DNA of 64,000 nucleotides from positions 62,001-126,000 of the forward strand of contig CAYPPG010000003.1 of NCBI GenBank assembly GCA_964412555.1, given 5' to 3'. A program made the translations under genes and the position numbers. Origin of the DNA: CAYPPG01 sp964412555. GTDB taxonomy: Bacteria; Hinthialibacterota; Hinthialibacteria; Hinthialibacterales; Hinthialibacteraceae. A model generated the notes under the pieces. That model was not told the DNA's origin. It did not search any database and was given only the letters and a program-made list of their open reading frames with translations. Positions 8,853 through 18,222 of this stretch are shown piece after piece (position 1 is the first letter of the stretch; the number at the start of each line of letters is the position of its first letter).

Positions 8853-9214
8853 CAGTGATTGAATCTTTCATAAGCGCATCGATTATACATATGAAAAAGG
8901 TTTATTCAATAGAACCCGGCATGAAATTTCAAATATTTTTCGTTATGTATAATTATGCAACACATATTCAAATTTAATCATATTGACTGAATTGCTTATA
9001 AATGCAACAAGTGTTGTATAATCTATCAGTAACTTTTCTAATTTTATCAAGATAGTCATTATTCATTTCAACAACCGTTGCCATGTTCCCGTAATTGATT
9101 TAATGTTCCAATCAAACAAATCAACCAAGGAGAGAAAGGATGCTGAAAATCTGAATCGTTATTCTTACCTTATTTTTTATATTTCCTTTTACTTTACCTT
9201 TATGGAGTCAAGAG
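8853..9214. other. AT-rich divergent intergenic region
   Basis: This 362-bp region separates two divergent genes and holds no convincing gene. A possible promoter for the rightward glycosidase is TTGCTT (8992-8997) with TATAAT (9017-9022), but the 19-bp spacing is long. The small dyad CAACAAGTGTTG lies at 9005-9016 and overlaps that spacer. An open frame starting at 9103 lacks any recognisable protein feature. Confidence 0.4.
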
Positions 9215-11206
9215 ATGTTCCCTGTGGGGGTGTGGTATGGCGGGGGAAAGGTAAGGGCACCGATGTTGGTGCGGGAACCGGAGACAGAACGGGATAAGTG
9301 GAAACAAGACCTGCAAACCATCCGGTCTCTCGGCTTCAACAGCGTCAAATGCTGGGTGGATTGGGCGACTGTTGAGATGGAACGGGGGCACTACCGTCTC
9401 GATAACCTGGAACAACTCTTAGCCCTCGCCGAAGAAACCGGGCTGAAGGTGATCGTTCAAGTCTACATGGATTCGGCTCCGGAATGGCTCTTGGATACGT
9501 TTCCCGATGCGAGTTTTGTGACCGCTAAAGGAGATGCCATCGGCTCGCAGGCGGCTCCGGGGGCGTGCATAGATCATCCGCAAGTCCGCAAAGCGGTGGA
9601 GCAATTTTTTGCTGTGCTGGGGGAATGCGCATCCCGCTATCCGTCTTTCTACGCCTGGGACTTATGGAGCGAACCTCATATCGTGAATTGGGTATGGTTC
9701 AACGAAGCGGTGGAATTCTGTTTTTGCCCGCATACCCAGGCCCGTTTCCGTTCCTGGCTGGAAAAGAAGTACGGCTCGTTAGAAGGATTGAACCGCGCGT
9801 GGTACCGAACCTTCACCCGTTGGGAACAAGTTTCTCCACCGCGTTTCGGCACCATCCTATCCTATACGGATTTTATCGACTGGAAAATGTTCATCGCCGA
9901 TAAACTGCAGGAAGATTTGAAAATGAAAGCCGACGCAGTCCGGACAGCGAATCCCAATTTCCATGTAAGCAGCCATTCGGATGTTCCAGCAGTACTGTTA
10001 AGCCCGCTTTCCGGCTATGGGAGTCCGGACGATTGGCTCATGGCGCAAGCCGTCGATCACTACGGCACATCGATCTATCCGAAGCACGCTTCATCCAAAG
10101 AACCGTGGAGTCCGATCAAATTGTGTATGGGGCTGGACGGCATCCGCTCGGCAGCACGGGAAAATGGCTGGTGGATCGGAGAATTGCAGGCAGGACAGGG
10201 CGCAACCGGTGTGCAGGTCGCCAATCCGGTCACGGGCGAGGATTTGCGGTTATGGGGTTGGACAGTCCTTTCGCGCGGCTGCCGTTCCATCAGTTATTAC
10301 GCCTGGTATCCGATGAGTTCCGGCTATGAATCGAACGGATACGGGATGATTGAACTCGACAGAACCATTACCGAACGGGCAAAGCGAGCAGGGCAATTCG
10401 CCAAGCTTATCGATGAGAACCAAGAGTTGTTCCATTCGCTGCATCCCCAAAAAGCGCAAGTGGCAATCCTCTACAACCGTTTATCCTACATGACCGGCGG
10501 CAATACCTATGGTCCGGGTTTGACGGTTCGAAATTCTTTAATGGGTTTCTATCGCGCTCTTTATGATAAAAATATTCAAGTCGATTTTGTTCATCCCGAT
10601 GAAATCGTTTCCGGCAGGCTCAGCCAATATAAGATGGTGTATCTGGCCTATCCACTCATGCTTTCACAAGACGTTGTCGAAGGTTTGAAAACCTATATAC
10701 AGAATGGTGGTACCTTGATTAGTGAAGCGCGCCCCGCTTGGAACGACGAACGGGGCTTCGCCAACGAGCGCATCCCCGGCGGCGGATTGGACGAAGTATT
10801 CGGCTGCCGGGAATCGGTGCTGCGTTCTCCGGAAACCATTGAAATGACATTCGAAGACAATCTACCGGAATCCCTCCAATCTCTTTCAAGCATAACCGTT
10901 CAAGGGAACATTTATTCGGAGCATTTGGAACGAACCAGCGATACAGCAGAGGTTTTGGCCCGTTTCCCAAACAGCGATCCGGCAGTCATTCTCTCTCACT
11001 ACGGCGAAGGCCAAGCGATGATCATCGGCTCGTTCCCGGCGGCTCAATTTGAACAGGTGCGGCATGAAGAAACAGGCCGGATGTTCCAGTTATTGGCTAA
11101 ATGGGCTGGGATACAACCAGCAGTGGTAATTGACGGAGGCATGATTCGATTCGAACACCATTTCAAATCGCGCGATGTGTTAGTGCTTCTTTTGAAACAT
11201 GGATAA
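9215..11206 (+). CDS. GH42-like beta-galactosidase family protein
   Basis: 663 residues without a signal peptide, so probably cytoplasmic. The N-terminal TIM barrel (about 1-400) has the GH42-type opening FPVGVWYGGG. The putative acid/base is Glu153 in LWSEPH and the nucleophile is Glu323 in WIGELQAG. A flavodoxin-like trimerisation domain follows (about 415-620; AILYNRLSYMTGG, GGTLISEARP). In most GH42 enzymes Asn precedes the acid/base Glu, but here it is Ser, so substrate specificity may differ. The gene stands alone, upstream of a convergently oriented sugar ABC importer operon that could supply substrate. The start was chosen at the ATG before FPVGV; the ribosome binding site is weak. 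Confidence 0.85.
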   Translation: MFPVGVWYGGGKVRAPMLVREPETERDKWKQDLQTIRSLGFNSVKCWVDWATVEMERGHYRLDNLEQLLALAEETGLKVIVQVYMDSAPEWLLDTFPDASFVTAKGDAIGSQAAPGACIDHPQVRKAVEQFFAVLGECASRYPSFYAWDLWSEPHIVNWVWFNEAVEFCFCPHTQARFRSWLEKKYGSLEGLNRAWYRTFTRWEQVSPPRFGTILSYTDFIDWKMFIADKLQEDLKMKADAVRTANPNFHVSSHSDVPAVLLSPLSGYGSPDDWLMAQAVDHYGTSIYPKHASSKEPWSPIKLCMGLDGIRSAARENGWWIGELQAGQGATGVQVANPVTGEDLRLWGWTVLSRGCRSISYYAWYPMSSGYESNGYGMIELDRTITERAKRAGQFAKLIDENQELFHSLHPQKAQVAILYNRLSYMTGGNTYGPGLTVRNSLMGFYRALYDKNIQVDFVHPDEIVSGRLSQYKMVYLAYPLMLSQDVVEGLKTYIQNGGTLISEARPAWNDERGFANERIPGGGLDEVFGCRESVLRSPETIEMTFEDNLPESLQSLSSITVQGNIYSEHLERTSDTAEVLARFPNSDPAVILSHYGEGQAMIIGSFPAAQFEQVRHEETGRMFQLLAKWAGIQPAVVIDGGMIRFEHHFKSRDVLVLLLKHG

Positions 11207-11299
11207 AAAAATGCAAGCGTCGGTCTACCCTTGATACACATCGCTAACAGGTAAGAGTAGACTACTCTCTATGCCATCAACGTAACAAAAAAGCAGTAT

Positions 11300-11507
11300 C
11301 CAACCCCAAAGGGGTGAAAGAAGAAAGCCAGCGGGCAACGCCCCTGGAGAAACGGAGATAACAAATAACCCCACCCTGAAGGGGTGACAGAAGATTACCA
11401 GTTAGCCAGTTTCTTTTTTCTGCCACCCCTTCAGGGTGGGGTTTTACGATTATCGTTATTTCCAGGGGCGATGCCCACTGGCTGTCATCTCTAACCCCGT
11501 TGGGGTA
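11300..11507. repeat. Nested inverted-repeat (MITE-like) element
   Basis: The outer arms are ACCCCAACGGGGTTAGAGAT-like sequences in opposite orientation (11300-11365 and 11453-11507). Both contain AGCCAGYGGGCRWCGCCCCTGG. The inner arms AACCCCACCCTGAAGGGGTG and CACCCCTTCAGGGTGGGGTT (about 11376-11445) are perfect complements around a short loop. The whole 208 bp could fold as one long hairpin. A related element lies at 16400-16645. The frame crossing this element on the reverse strand is an artefact. Confidence 0.88.
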
Positions 11508-11514
11508 AATTCTT

Positions 11515-11607
11515 ATCGGGTAACAAGGGCAAGAGTCAGTCTGCCCTTGATTCTCAGCACTATCCGGCAAGGGTAAACTTCGCTTACCCTTGCTACCCTC
11601 TTAATGA
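11515..11607. repeat. GGGTAACAAGGGC repeat, reverse-oriented core
   Basis: GGGTAACAAGGGCAAGAGTC is followed by CAAGGGTAAACTTCGCTTAC. The latter is the reverse complement, with one change, of the core of the 100-bp repeats at 3561-3797. It sits between the inverted-repeat element and the 3' end of the permease operon. The stretch 11207-11299 holds a weaker related piece (GGTCTACCCTTGATACAC) and nothing else recognisable. Confidence 0.75.
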
Positions 11608-11624
11608 TTTTATAAGAACAATGA

Positions 11625-12677
11625 TCATTTCATCGGCGATTCTCGGCGTTGGGAATAGGTATTGATCACCATCACGAGGAGGAGCAAAATCCCCCACGTA
11701 AATTCTTTTGTAAAGTTGTTAATAAATCCCCGGAAGAATTCATGAAACATCAGCATATTCAATCCGCTCGATAACAGTTGCAAAGCAACGACAGCTAATA
11801 CGACCCCCCACACATTTCCGTATCCTCCCCGGGGATTCACACCGGCCAATATGGCAACCAATACCGCTTGCAAAAGATAGGAACTCCCATAATCCGCCTT
11901 GGCCGAATTGGTTCGGGCAATCATGATCAATCCAGCGATACCGGAAAGCATACCGGATAGGGTATACGTTTTCACAATCAGCGTTCGAGTATCGATACCG
12001 GAAAACCAGGCGGCGGTCGGATTCGTTCCGGTCATGAATAATTGAACGCCGAAACGAGTTCTGGTATACACGATGTGAAGTATGAGGATAAAAGACAAAA
12101 ACAAAACAAGTGGTATCGGTACCGATGCAATGGTTCCGTTCCCGATAAAAAGAAACGGTTCCGGATATCCGGCCACGGCAGTCCCTTTGGTCATCACGAA
12201 TGAAATACCCATGTACAATTGCATCGTTCCAAGCGTCGCCAGGATCGGAGTGATCCCCAGATAAGCAATGAGAATTCCATTCAGAATTCCACAGAGAGCA
12301 CTGGTTGCGATAATGATCAATACGGATGTTCCAATCCAAAGACTCGCGTTCGAAGCGGTAACCGCCGTCAATAGAAAAGCGGCAAGAATACCCGATAGAT
12401 TGGCAATACTGATCACCGACAAATCGATCCCGCCAGTAATCAGTGAAATCATGATCGCCAAAGAAAAAATCCCCAACTCCGGAAATTGATAGGACATGGA
12501 AACAAAATTCCGGAAAGTCAAAAATTTTTCCGGATTCAACACACTCATCAACACGAAAATCAAAATCGTTCCGGCTAGCAAACGGGAAAGATCTCCATTG
12601 AAAAAAAAAATTGTTACAGTATTTCTTAAAGTCAACAGAAAATCATGGTTTTTATTCGAACGGAATACAGAGTTCAT
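11625..12677 (-). CDS. Sugar ABC transporter permease (RbsC/LsrD-type)
   Basis: 350 residues, predicted to span the inner membrane about ten times. The family signature GGIDLSVISIANLSGI lies near residue 90, with GTNPTAAWFSGI and LVAILAGVNPRGGYGNVWG later. It is the last gene of a four-gene importer operon and overlaps the preceding permease by 4 nt (ATGA), implying translational coupling. Having two different permeases is typical of Lsr (autoinducer-2) and Rha (rhamnose) importers rather than the ribose system. Confidence 0.9.
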   Translation of the reverse strand: MNSVFRSNKNHDFLLTLRNTVTIFFFNGDLSRLLAGTILIFVLMSVLNPEKFLTFRNFVSMSYQFPELGIFSLAIMISLITGGIDLSVISIANLSGILAAFLLTAVTASNASLWIGTSVLIIIATSALCGILNGILIAYLGITPILATLGTMQLYMGISFVMTKGTAVAGYPEPFLFIGNGTIASVPIPLVLFLSFILILHIVYTRTRFGVQLFMTGTNPTAAWFSGIDTRTLIVKTYTLSGMLSGIAGLIMIARTNSAKADYGSSYLLQAVLVAILAGVNPRGGYGNVWGVVLAVVALQLLSSGLNMLMFHEFFRGFINNFTKEFTWGILLLLVMVINTYSQRRESPMK

Positions 12678-13663
12678 GCGATAATCCCCCGATGCACTCT
12701 TTTTTCCCGCCGGACCGTAATCGACGTACTAAAAATAATGATCAGTCCAATGGCAACTTTCTGCCAATAGGAAGGAACGTTGATCATGATCAAACTATTG
12801 TTGAGGATTACTAACAAGAATACACCGAGAACCGTTCCCGTCACTGTTCCCCGCCCTCCCATAATGCTGGTTCCACCGAGCACGACGGCCGCGATGACAT
12901 CCAATTCCATCCCCACTAAATCGAACGGATTGGCGTTGCGCATTTGACAGGCATGCGTGATCCCAGCCAATCCGGACAGCATCCCGACCATACCATATAA
13001 AACAAATTCGATCATACCGCAACGAAAACCTGCACGCTGCGCCGCTTCATAATGCCCTCCCATCGCATAAATCCCCCGGCCGATCATGGTGTACCGCATG
13101 AAAAAACCAATCAAAACAATTAAGATCAAGAAAATGAAAAAGGAAAAAGAAAGACCGATGGTTACACCGGTGGAGAGTGTATCACTCCACACGGTCATTT
13201 TGGAAAAACGAATCATCCCATCCGGTAAATTATTCACAATCGACGTTCCGATAAACGCCAGCATAAATCCACGAAATACTCCGGCGGTCCCTAGCGTGAC
13301 GATCAATGTCGGCAGTCCAAACCACGAAATGAAAATCGCATTCACCAAACCCAATAGAGTCCCGATACATCCGGCGAGGAAATACGCAATTACTACAGAA
13401 CCGTGAAAATCGATTCCCAACAGGATTTTCACACTGACATACATACTAAACGCCGCGATAGCGGTAAAAGAGATATCGATCCCTCCGGATACGAGAACCA
13501 TAAAAACACCCAGTGCCATGATCCCGATTACGGCACTGCTTTTGCATAAATCAAATAGATTCGACAACGTAAAAAAGGCAGGATTCACGAATCCAATCGA
13601 CGTGATCAGCAAGAGGATCACCACGCCGAGATACAATTCATGTTTTCCCCATAGGTTTCGCAT
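12674..13663 (-). CDS. Sugar ABC transporter permease (RbsC/LsrC-type)
   Basis: About 329 residues from the ATG at 13663 (MRNLWGKHELYLGV); a GTG at 13687 inside the ATPase gene would add eight residues. The ATG was preferred because GGAAG lies just before it and the resulting N-terminus is typical of the family. It has multiple membrane helices and the signature GGIDISFTAIAAFSMYV, plus VVLGGTSIMGGRGTV near the C-terminus. It presumably pairs with the second permease as a heterodimeric channel. Confidence 0.9.
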   Translation of the reverse strand: MRNLWGKHELYLGVVILLLITSIGFVNPAFFTLSNLFDLCKSSAVIGIMALGVFMVLVSGGIDISFTAIAAFSMYVSVKILLGIDFHGSVVIAYFLAGCIGTLLGLVNAIFISWFGLPTLIVTLGTAGVFRGFMLAFIGTSIVNNLPDGMIRFSKMTVWSDTLSTGVTIGLSFSFFIFLILIVLIGFFMRYTMIGRGIYAMGGHYEAAQRAGFRCGMIEFVLYGMVGMLSGLAGITHACQMRNANPFDLVGMELDVIAAVVLGGTSIMGGRGTVTGTVLGVFLLVILNNSLIMINVPSYWQKVAIGLIIIFSTSITVRREKRVHRGIIA

Positions 13664-13673
13664 AGGCTTCCGT

Positions 13674-15173
13674 CTACCGCAATTCACTTAATGTTGCCGC
13701 TAACCGGTTTTCATCCCATTCCGCCGGATCAATACGCTCGACGATCTCTCCTCGATGCATAATCAATATTCGATTGCAGGTGTGGATCAACTCCGATAAA
13801 TCATCCGACATCAAGACAATGGCCAATCCCTGCAGGGCCAACTCTTTCAACTTTCGGTGGATCTCTTCTTTCGCTCCGATATCGATGCCGACTGTCGGAC
13901 CGTTGAGGATCAGTACTTTGATCGAAGTAGCCAGCCATCTTGCCAAGACAACTTTTTGTTGATTCCCGCCGGACAATATCCGAACCGGCAGCTGAACAGA
14001 AGAGACTTTTATATTCAGGGTTTTCACCCATTGGCGAATCACGTTATACATCGCTCCAAAACGCAAGAATCCCCAACGATTGCACCACGCATCCAAATTG
14101 GCAACCGAGATGTTGGGTGCAACCGGTTGGTCCGGAAACAATCCTTCCGTCAGCCGGTCCTCAGGAACGTATGCAATCCCGTTGTCAATCGCAACCTGTG
14201 GAGAATCGATCCGCACCGGATTTCCATCGAGAAACATCTCACCCGAATCCGCCGGCTGAATTCCAAATAACGACAAAGCCAATTCGGTACGCCCTGATCC
14301 CAAGAGTCCGGTAATCCCCAGGATTTCCCCCGCCCCACACTCCAATGAAATATTAGAAAAAGCATTTTGCTTTGACAATCCATCAACTCTCAATCGCTTC
14401 TGTGTTTCCCGGTCTTCATGTTTTGATCCAAAACGCGAAGTTTCAAACTTCCGGCCCGTCATATGGAAAACCAGTTTTTCATAGTCGAAATCCGATGTCT
14501 TCCCTTCTGCCGCTTTTCTTCCATCGCGGAGAATTGTGATAGAATCGCTGATTTCTAATATTTCATTCAGTTTGTGGGTTACAAAGAGAACAGATATTTC
14601 CCTGTCTTGGAGTTGCTTGATAATGGTAAAAAGCCGCTCGATTTCCTTCCCGGTCAAAGCGGTTGTCGGTTCATCCATAATGATCAACCGCGCATCTTGA
14701 AGAAGGCATTTCGCAATGGCAATGAGTTGTTTTTCGGCAACCTGTAAATCGGCAACCAATTGGTCCAAATCGATTGCCGTTCCGATTTGCTCCAATGCAC
14801 GAGAAGCAATGCGTTTACTCTCCCCCCAGTTCATGAAAAAGCGGTTCTGCCCCAGGAAGGTATTCAAGGCGAGATTTTCGGCAACGGTCAAATTGGGAAA
14901 CAACGAAAAATCCTGGTAAATTACCTGGATTCCGGCATGGATGGCATCGATCGGCCGCAATCGCCGGATACGTGTTCCGTCAATGGAAATTTCACCGGCA
15001 TCCGCTGGATACACTCCGGCAATGATTTTGATGAACGTCGATTTCCCACTGCCGTTTTCCCCCGCCAAGCATCGGATTTCTCCCCGCCGGATTGAAATTG
15101 AAACATCCTGAAGCGCATCCACTCCCGCAAATGATTTACATAGATTTTCCGTTTTGATGAATTCTCGGCTCAT
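13674..15173 (-). CDS. Sugar ABC transporter ATPase (two-domain, RbsA/LsrA-type)
   Basis: 499 residues with two ABC domains. The first has a canonical Walker A, GENGSGKST, and Walker B LIIMDEPTTAL. The second has the degenerate Walker A GLLGSGRTE and signature LSGGNQQKV, the normal asymmetry of this family. It energises uptake by the two downstream permeases. It starts 12 nt after the binding-protein gene, so the operon order is binding protein, ATPase, permease, permease, matching rhaSTPQ-type operons. Confidence 0.93.
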   Translation of the reverse strand: MSREFIKTENLCKSFAGVDALQDVSISIRRGEIRCLAGENGSGKSTFIKIIAGVYPADAGEISIDGTRIRRLRPIDAIHAGIQVIYQDFSLFPNLTVAENLALNTFLGQNRFFMNWGESKRIASRALEQIGTAIDLDQLVADLQVAEKQLIAIAKCLLQDARLIIMDEPTTALTGKEIERLFTIIKQLQDREISVLFVTHKLNEILEISDSITILRDGRKAAEGKTSDFDYEKLVFHMTGRKFETSRFGSKHEDRETQKRLRVDGLSKQNAFSNISLECGAGEILGITGLLGSGRTELALSLFGIQPADSGEMFLDGNPVRIDSPQVAIDNGIAYVPEDRLTEGLFPDQPVAPNISVANLDAWCNRWGFLRFGAMYNVIRQWVKTLNIKVSSVQLPVRILSGGNQQKVVLARWLATSIKVLILNGPTVGIDIGAKEEIHRKLKELALQGLAIVLMSDDLSELIHTCNRILIMHRGEIVERIDPAEWDENRLAATLSELR

Positions 15174-15185
15174 CGGAATTGGAAA

Positions 15186-16199
15186 TTAAAAATCATATTG
15201 ATCCATGTTCTCCTTCGTCACATCCACCCACGCGGAACCGTAAAATAAATTGTCATTGTTTTCATCCCGCCGAATTTGCTCATATCCAGAAACCCCGAGA
15301 TCCATACCCTCTGTCACTTCCTTTCCCTCCAGTAACATGACGGCAATTTCGTTCATCACATATCCGGCATCCGCCGGATCCCAAAAACTGATCAATTTTA
15401 CACTTCCGCTCTCCAAATATTGCCGGCATTGCGAGACCAAACCGGAACCGACTACGGAGATCTGATCCTGCAGCCCTTTTTCTTCCACGGCCAACCCGGC
15501 TCCCGCCGCTGTCGTGGAAGCGCTTCCCTGTATCCCTTTCAAATCCGGATATGTTTTGATCAACTCTTTCGTCTTTTCATAGGCGACGTTCTGATCGTCA
15601 TATTCTTCAATCCGCTCCGACACCGGCTTCATTTCCGGATAATGTTCTTGCTGCCGGGCCAGCGCTCCATCGATCCATTCATTGTGAGACTTGGAGGTCA
15701 AACTCCCTACAAACACAGCATAAGGACCTTCTTCTCCCATGAATCGAGCCAGATGATCCATCAAATGAGCGCCATAGGCATGATTATCGAATGGCTCGAT
15801 GATCAAATCCGTGTTGATTTGATTCGACGCCTCATGCGAGACGACAACAATCCCCTGGCTGCGTGCCCGTTGCAAAACCGGCTCCACCGCTTCTACGGAA
15901 AACGGAACGATACAAATGGCATCGACTCCCTGCGCAATGACATCCTCGACAATTTGTACCTGTAGTGCCGCATCCGCTTGTGGAGGCCCAAGCATGAAAC
16001 AATCATGGCCGGTATCATCCGCGAATTGTTGAATCCCCTCCCGCATCCGTTCAAACCAAGCAATCCCATCCAACTTCACAATAGTCGCAATCGTATACGA
16101 ATCATCCGAAGTGTGCTGTGTATCGGATTGCCCCCCACAAGAGATAAGCAATCCTAGAATGACAATCCAAAAACAAAAGAATATGTTTATTTTTCTCAT
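15186..16199 (-). CDS. LsrB/RhaS-like sugar-binding lipoprotein
   Basis: About 338 residues from the ATG at 16199, with GAGGAA 7 nt upstream; a longer in-frame start is rejected. Residues 1-21 form a lipoprotein signal with lipobox LISC. The body is a type I periplasmic binding protein, and the ending VTKENMDQYDF closely resembles the end of LsrB. By eye, the autoinducer-2 ligands of LsrB are not kept: the Asp-Gln pair is Ser-His and the Asp of TWDSD is replaced by HE. It is therefore more likely to bind a sugar such as rhamnose than AI-2. This alignment is from memory. Confidence 0.85.
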   Translation of the reverse strand: MRKINIFFCFWIVILGLLISCGGQSDTQHTSDDSYTIATIVKLDGIAWFERMREGIQQFADDTGHDCFMLGPPQADAALQVQIVEDVIAQGVDAICIVPFSVEAVEPVLQRARSQGIVVVSHEASNQINTDLIIEPFDNHAYGAHLMDHLARFMGEEGPYAVFVGSLTSKSHNEWIDGALARQQEHYPEMKPVSERIEEYDDQNVAYEKTKELIKTYPDLKGIQGSASTTAAGAGLAVEEKGLQDQISVVGSGLVSQCRQYLESGSVKLISFWDPADAGYVMNEIAVMLLEGKEVTEGMDLGVSGYEQIRRDENNDNLFYGSAWVDVTKENMDQYDF

Positions 16200-16228
16200 A
16201 ATGTTCCTCGAAGATTCATTGTCGGAGC

Positions 16229-16246
16229 GCGGGCATCCCTGCCCGC
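16229..16246. repeat. REP-like hairpin GCGGGCA-TCCC-TGCCCGC
   Basis: A perfect 7-bp stem with a TCCC loop lies 30 bp upstream of the binding-protein gene start. It is GC-rich in an otherwise AT-richer gap and has no T-run on either side. It could be a REP-type sequence or a leader hairpin of the sugar importer operon. Confidence 0.5.
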
Positions 16247-16399
16247 ATCTTACAACGCGTGCAAAACCATCCCTTACATTACATGCCCGTCCCCCCTCCG
16301 TCCAGCGCCTCACTCTTCTCCATCCTTCAAAAAACCATACACCTTTTCCATTTTCAATCCTGCATTATCTTCTCTTCAACTCATTTTGATAGTCTAAAA

Positions 16400-16645
16400 G
16401 GTAACAAGGAGAAACGCAGTCTTCATGTCATTAATTTAACGGTAAAGGCAAGAATTTACCCCAACGGGGTTAGTGATGAAAAATTTACCCCAACGGGGTT
16501 AGAGATGAAAGCCAGTGGGCATCGCCCCTGGAAATGGTCAAACTTCACCAGGGGCGTTACCCGCTGGCTCTTTTCTCTCACCCCGTTGGGTTGGGGACAG
16601 CAATTTTAGTTAAGTTAATGACACGGAGCATTGCCCTTGTTACCC
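16400..16645. repeat. 246-bp inverted-repeat element, second copy of the MITE-like family
   Basis: The termini GGTAACAAGG (16400) and CCTTGTTACC (ending near 16645) are inverted. Inside them GTCATTAATTTAAC (left) faces GTTAAGTTAATGAC (right). Further in, the ACCCCAACGGGGTTAGAGAT and AGCCAGYGGGYRWCGCCCCTGG modules are again present in opposite orientations, as at 11300-11507. The left arm has an extra tandem copy of TTTACCCCAACGGGGTTAG. No transposase and no clear target duplication are visible. The stretch 16247-16399 holds nothing recognisable. Confidence 0.85.
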
Positions 16646-16707
16646 GAAGGGAACATAATCCCGATATTCACTCGACAAAACTATTAAAAACCGGAGAATC
16701 AAATAGT

Positions 16708-18078
16708 ATGAATCAACAATCGGCTGCATCGCAAAACTCCACCATCCCCCGCTCACTCAGTGTCTTCGACGTCGTCTGCATCATCGTCGGCATTATCATA
16801 GGCAGCGCGATCTATCAAACTCCCACCAACATCGCCGGACTTTTAGGCTCCGGAGAATTGATCATGATCGTCTGGATATTGGGCGGCCTGTTATCTTTTA
16901 TCGGTGCACTATGTTATGCGGAACTGGCATCCGCTTATCCCCGTGAAGGAGGCGATTATTATTTTCTGCATCACACCTACGGTCCCTGGTCCGGCTTTTT
17001 ATACGCCTGGGGACGCCTTTGGGTTATCCATAGCGGCAACATTGCCATGATGGCCTATATCGCCGGCACATACGGCGAACAACTGTATACTTTTCCGGCT
17101 GCACGAACCATTTACGCATTAGGTGCGGTCGTCTTTTTTACCTTGCTCAACTGCCTTGGATTGAAAATGGGGAAATGGACCCAAAATTTTCTGGCCGTGC
17201 TGCAAATTCTCGGATTGGCACTCATCATCATAGTTGCTTTCCTCATCGCGTCTCCGGCACAACCTGCCGAGACGGCACCGGAACCAACACCGGCTCTGAC
17301 ATTCGGGGCTTTCTTCCTTGCTTCCATTTTTGTTCAATTGACATTCGGCGGCTGGAGTGACTGCGCTTTCGTCGCGGCGGAAGTCAAACAACCGGGTAGA
17401 AACATCCTGCGCTCTCTTCTCATTGGATTGGGTATCGTGACATTCGTCTATTTGCTGATCAATGCCGCTTTATTGCGCGTATTCGGCCCATCAGGTCTTG
17501 CATCCACCGAAGGATTCATGTCTGTATTGATGGAAGACAATCTGGGACAGTTCGGCGGATATGCAATGGCGGTCATCGTTATCATTTGCGCTCTCGCCTC
17601 CGTCAATGGGATGGTCCTTGTCGGTGGTCGCATCTATCACGCTTTTGGCCGCGATCACACTCTCTTCCGTTTCCTCGGATCATGGGACACAAAATCCTCT
17701 GTCCCCTATGCCGCTTTCCTTCTTCAGGGCGTTATTTCCTGCGTATTGATCCTTAGTGGAGAATTTGAAGATCTCGTGATCTATACAGCGGCAGCGCATT
17801 GGATTTTTATGGCGATGGTCGGCTGTTCTTTGATCGTTCTGCGAATTCGCGAACCGGAGGTGGAAAGACCATACCGAGTTCCTCTTTACCCCCTTTTGCC
17901 TATTGTATACATCATCGTTTGCGGCATGTTGATATATAGTAGTTTCGATTACGGCAACGCGATCGCTCCATATGGAGCCTGGATCGGTTTCGGATTGGTC
18001 GCCTCCGGACTTCCTGTCTATTGGATCACTCGCTTTATTGAAAATAAGAAAAAATCCGATCAGAATCAAAGTCACTAA
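16708..18078 (+). CDS. APC-family amino acid permease
   Basis: About 456 residues from the ATG at 16708, with GGAG 11 nt upstream; an upstream extension would read through the repeat element and is rejected. Helix 1 carries the substrate-binding glycine motif as IIIGSAIYQTP, close to the family consensus GSGIF. The protein continues with about 12 membrane helices, including ALCYAELASAYPREGGDYYF, a typical APC helix 2-3 loop. It probably imports an amino acid by proton symport or exchange, but the substrate cannot be told. It is monocistronic. Confidence 0.9.
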   Translation: MNQQSAASQNSTIPRSLSVFDVVCIIVGIIIGSAIYQTPTNIAGLLGSGELIMIVWILGGLLSFIGALCYAELASAYPREGGDYYFLHHTYGPWSGFLYAWGRLWVIHSGNIAMMAYIAGTYGEQLYTFPAARTIYALGAVVFFTLLNCLGLKMGKWTQNFLAVLQILGLALIIIVAFLIASPAQPAETAPEPTPALTFGAFFLASIFVQLTFGGWSDCAFVAAEVKQPGRNILRSLLIGLGIVTFVYLLINAALLRVFGPSGLASTEGFMSVLMEDNLGQFGGYAMAVIVIICALASVNGMVLVGGRIYHAFGRDHTLFRFLGSWDTKSSVPYAAFLLQGVISCVLILSGEFEDLVIYTAAAHWIFMAMVGCSLIVLRIREPEVERPYRVPLYPLLPIVYIIVCGMLIYSSFDYGNAIAPYGAWIGFGLVASGLPVYWITRFIENKKKSDQNQSH

Positions 18079-18222
18079 AACACATCCACCGAAATAAAAC
18101 AAACTGTTCCTATCTTGTTCTTTGATAAATTATAGGCTTGGGAAAATAAATGAAACCTTGCAATCTTCAACAAGTTATGGAAAAATCCAAGATGATATAA
18201 TTATTTACAATCGAGTAATGTT

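Noticed and set aside
11277..11570. Reverse-strand frame of 97 codons
   Set aside because: It runs through the inverted-repeat element and has no protein-like features.
16259..16707. Forward frames upstream of the APC permease, including a 58-codon extension of it
   Set aside because: They translate the repeat element; the permease start at 16708 has a ribosome binding site and a normal N-terminus.
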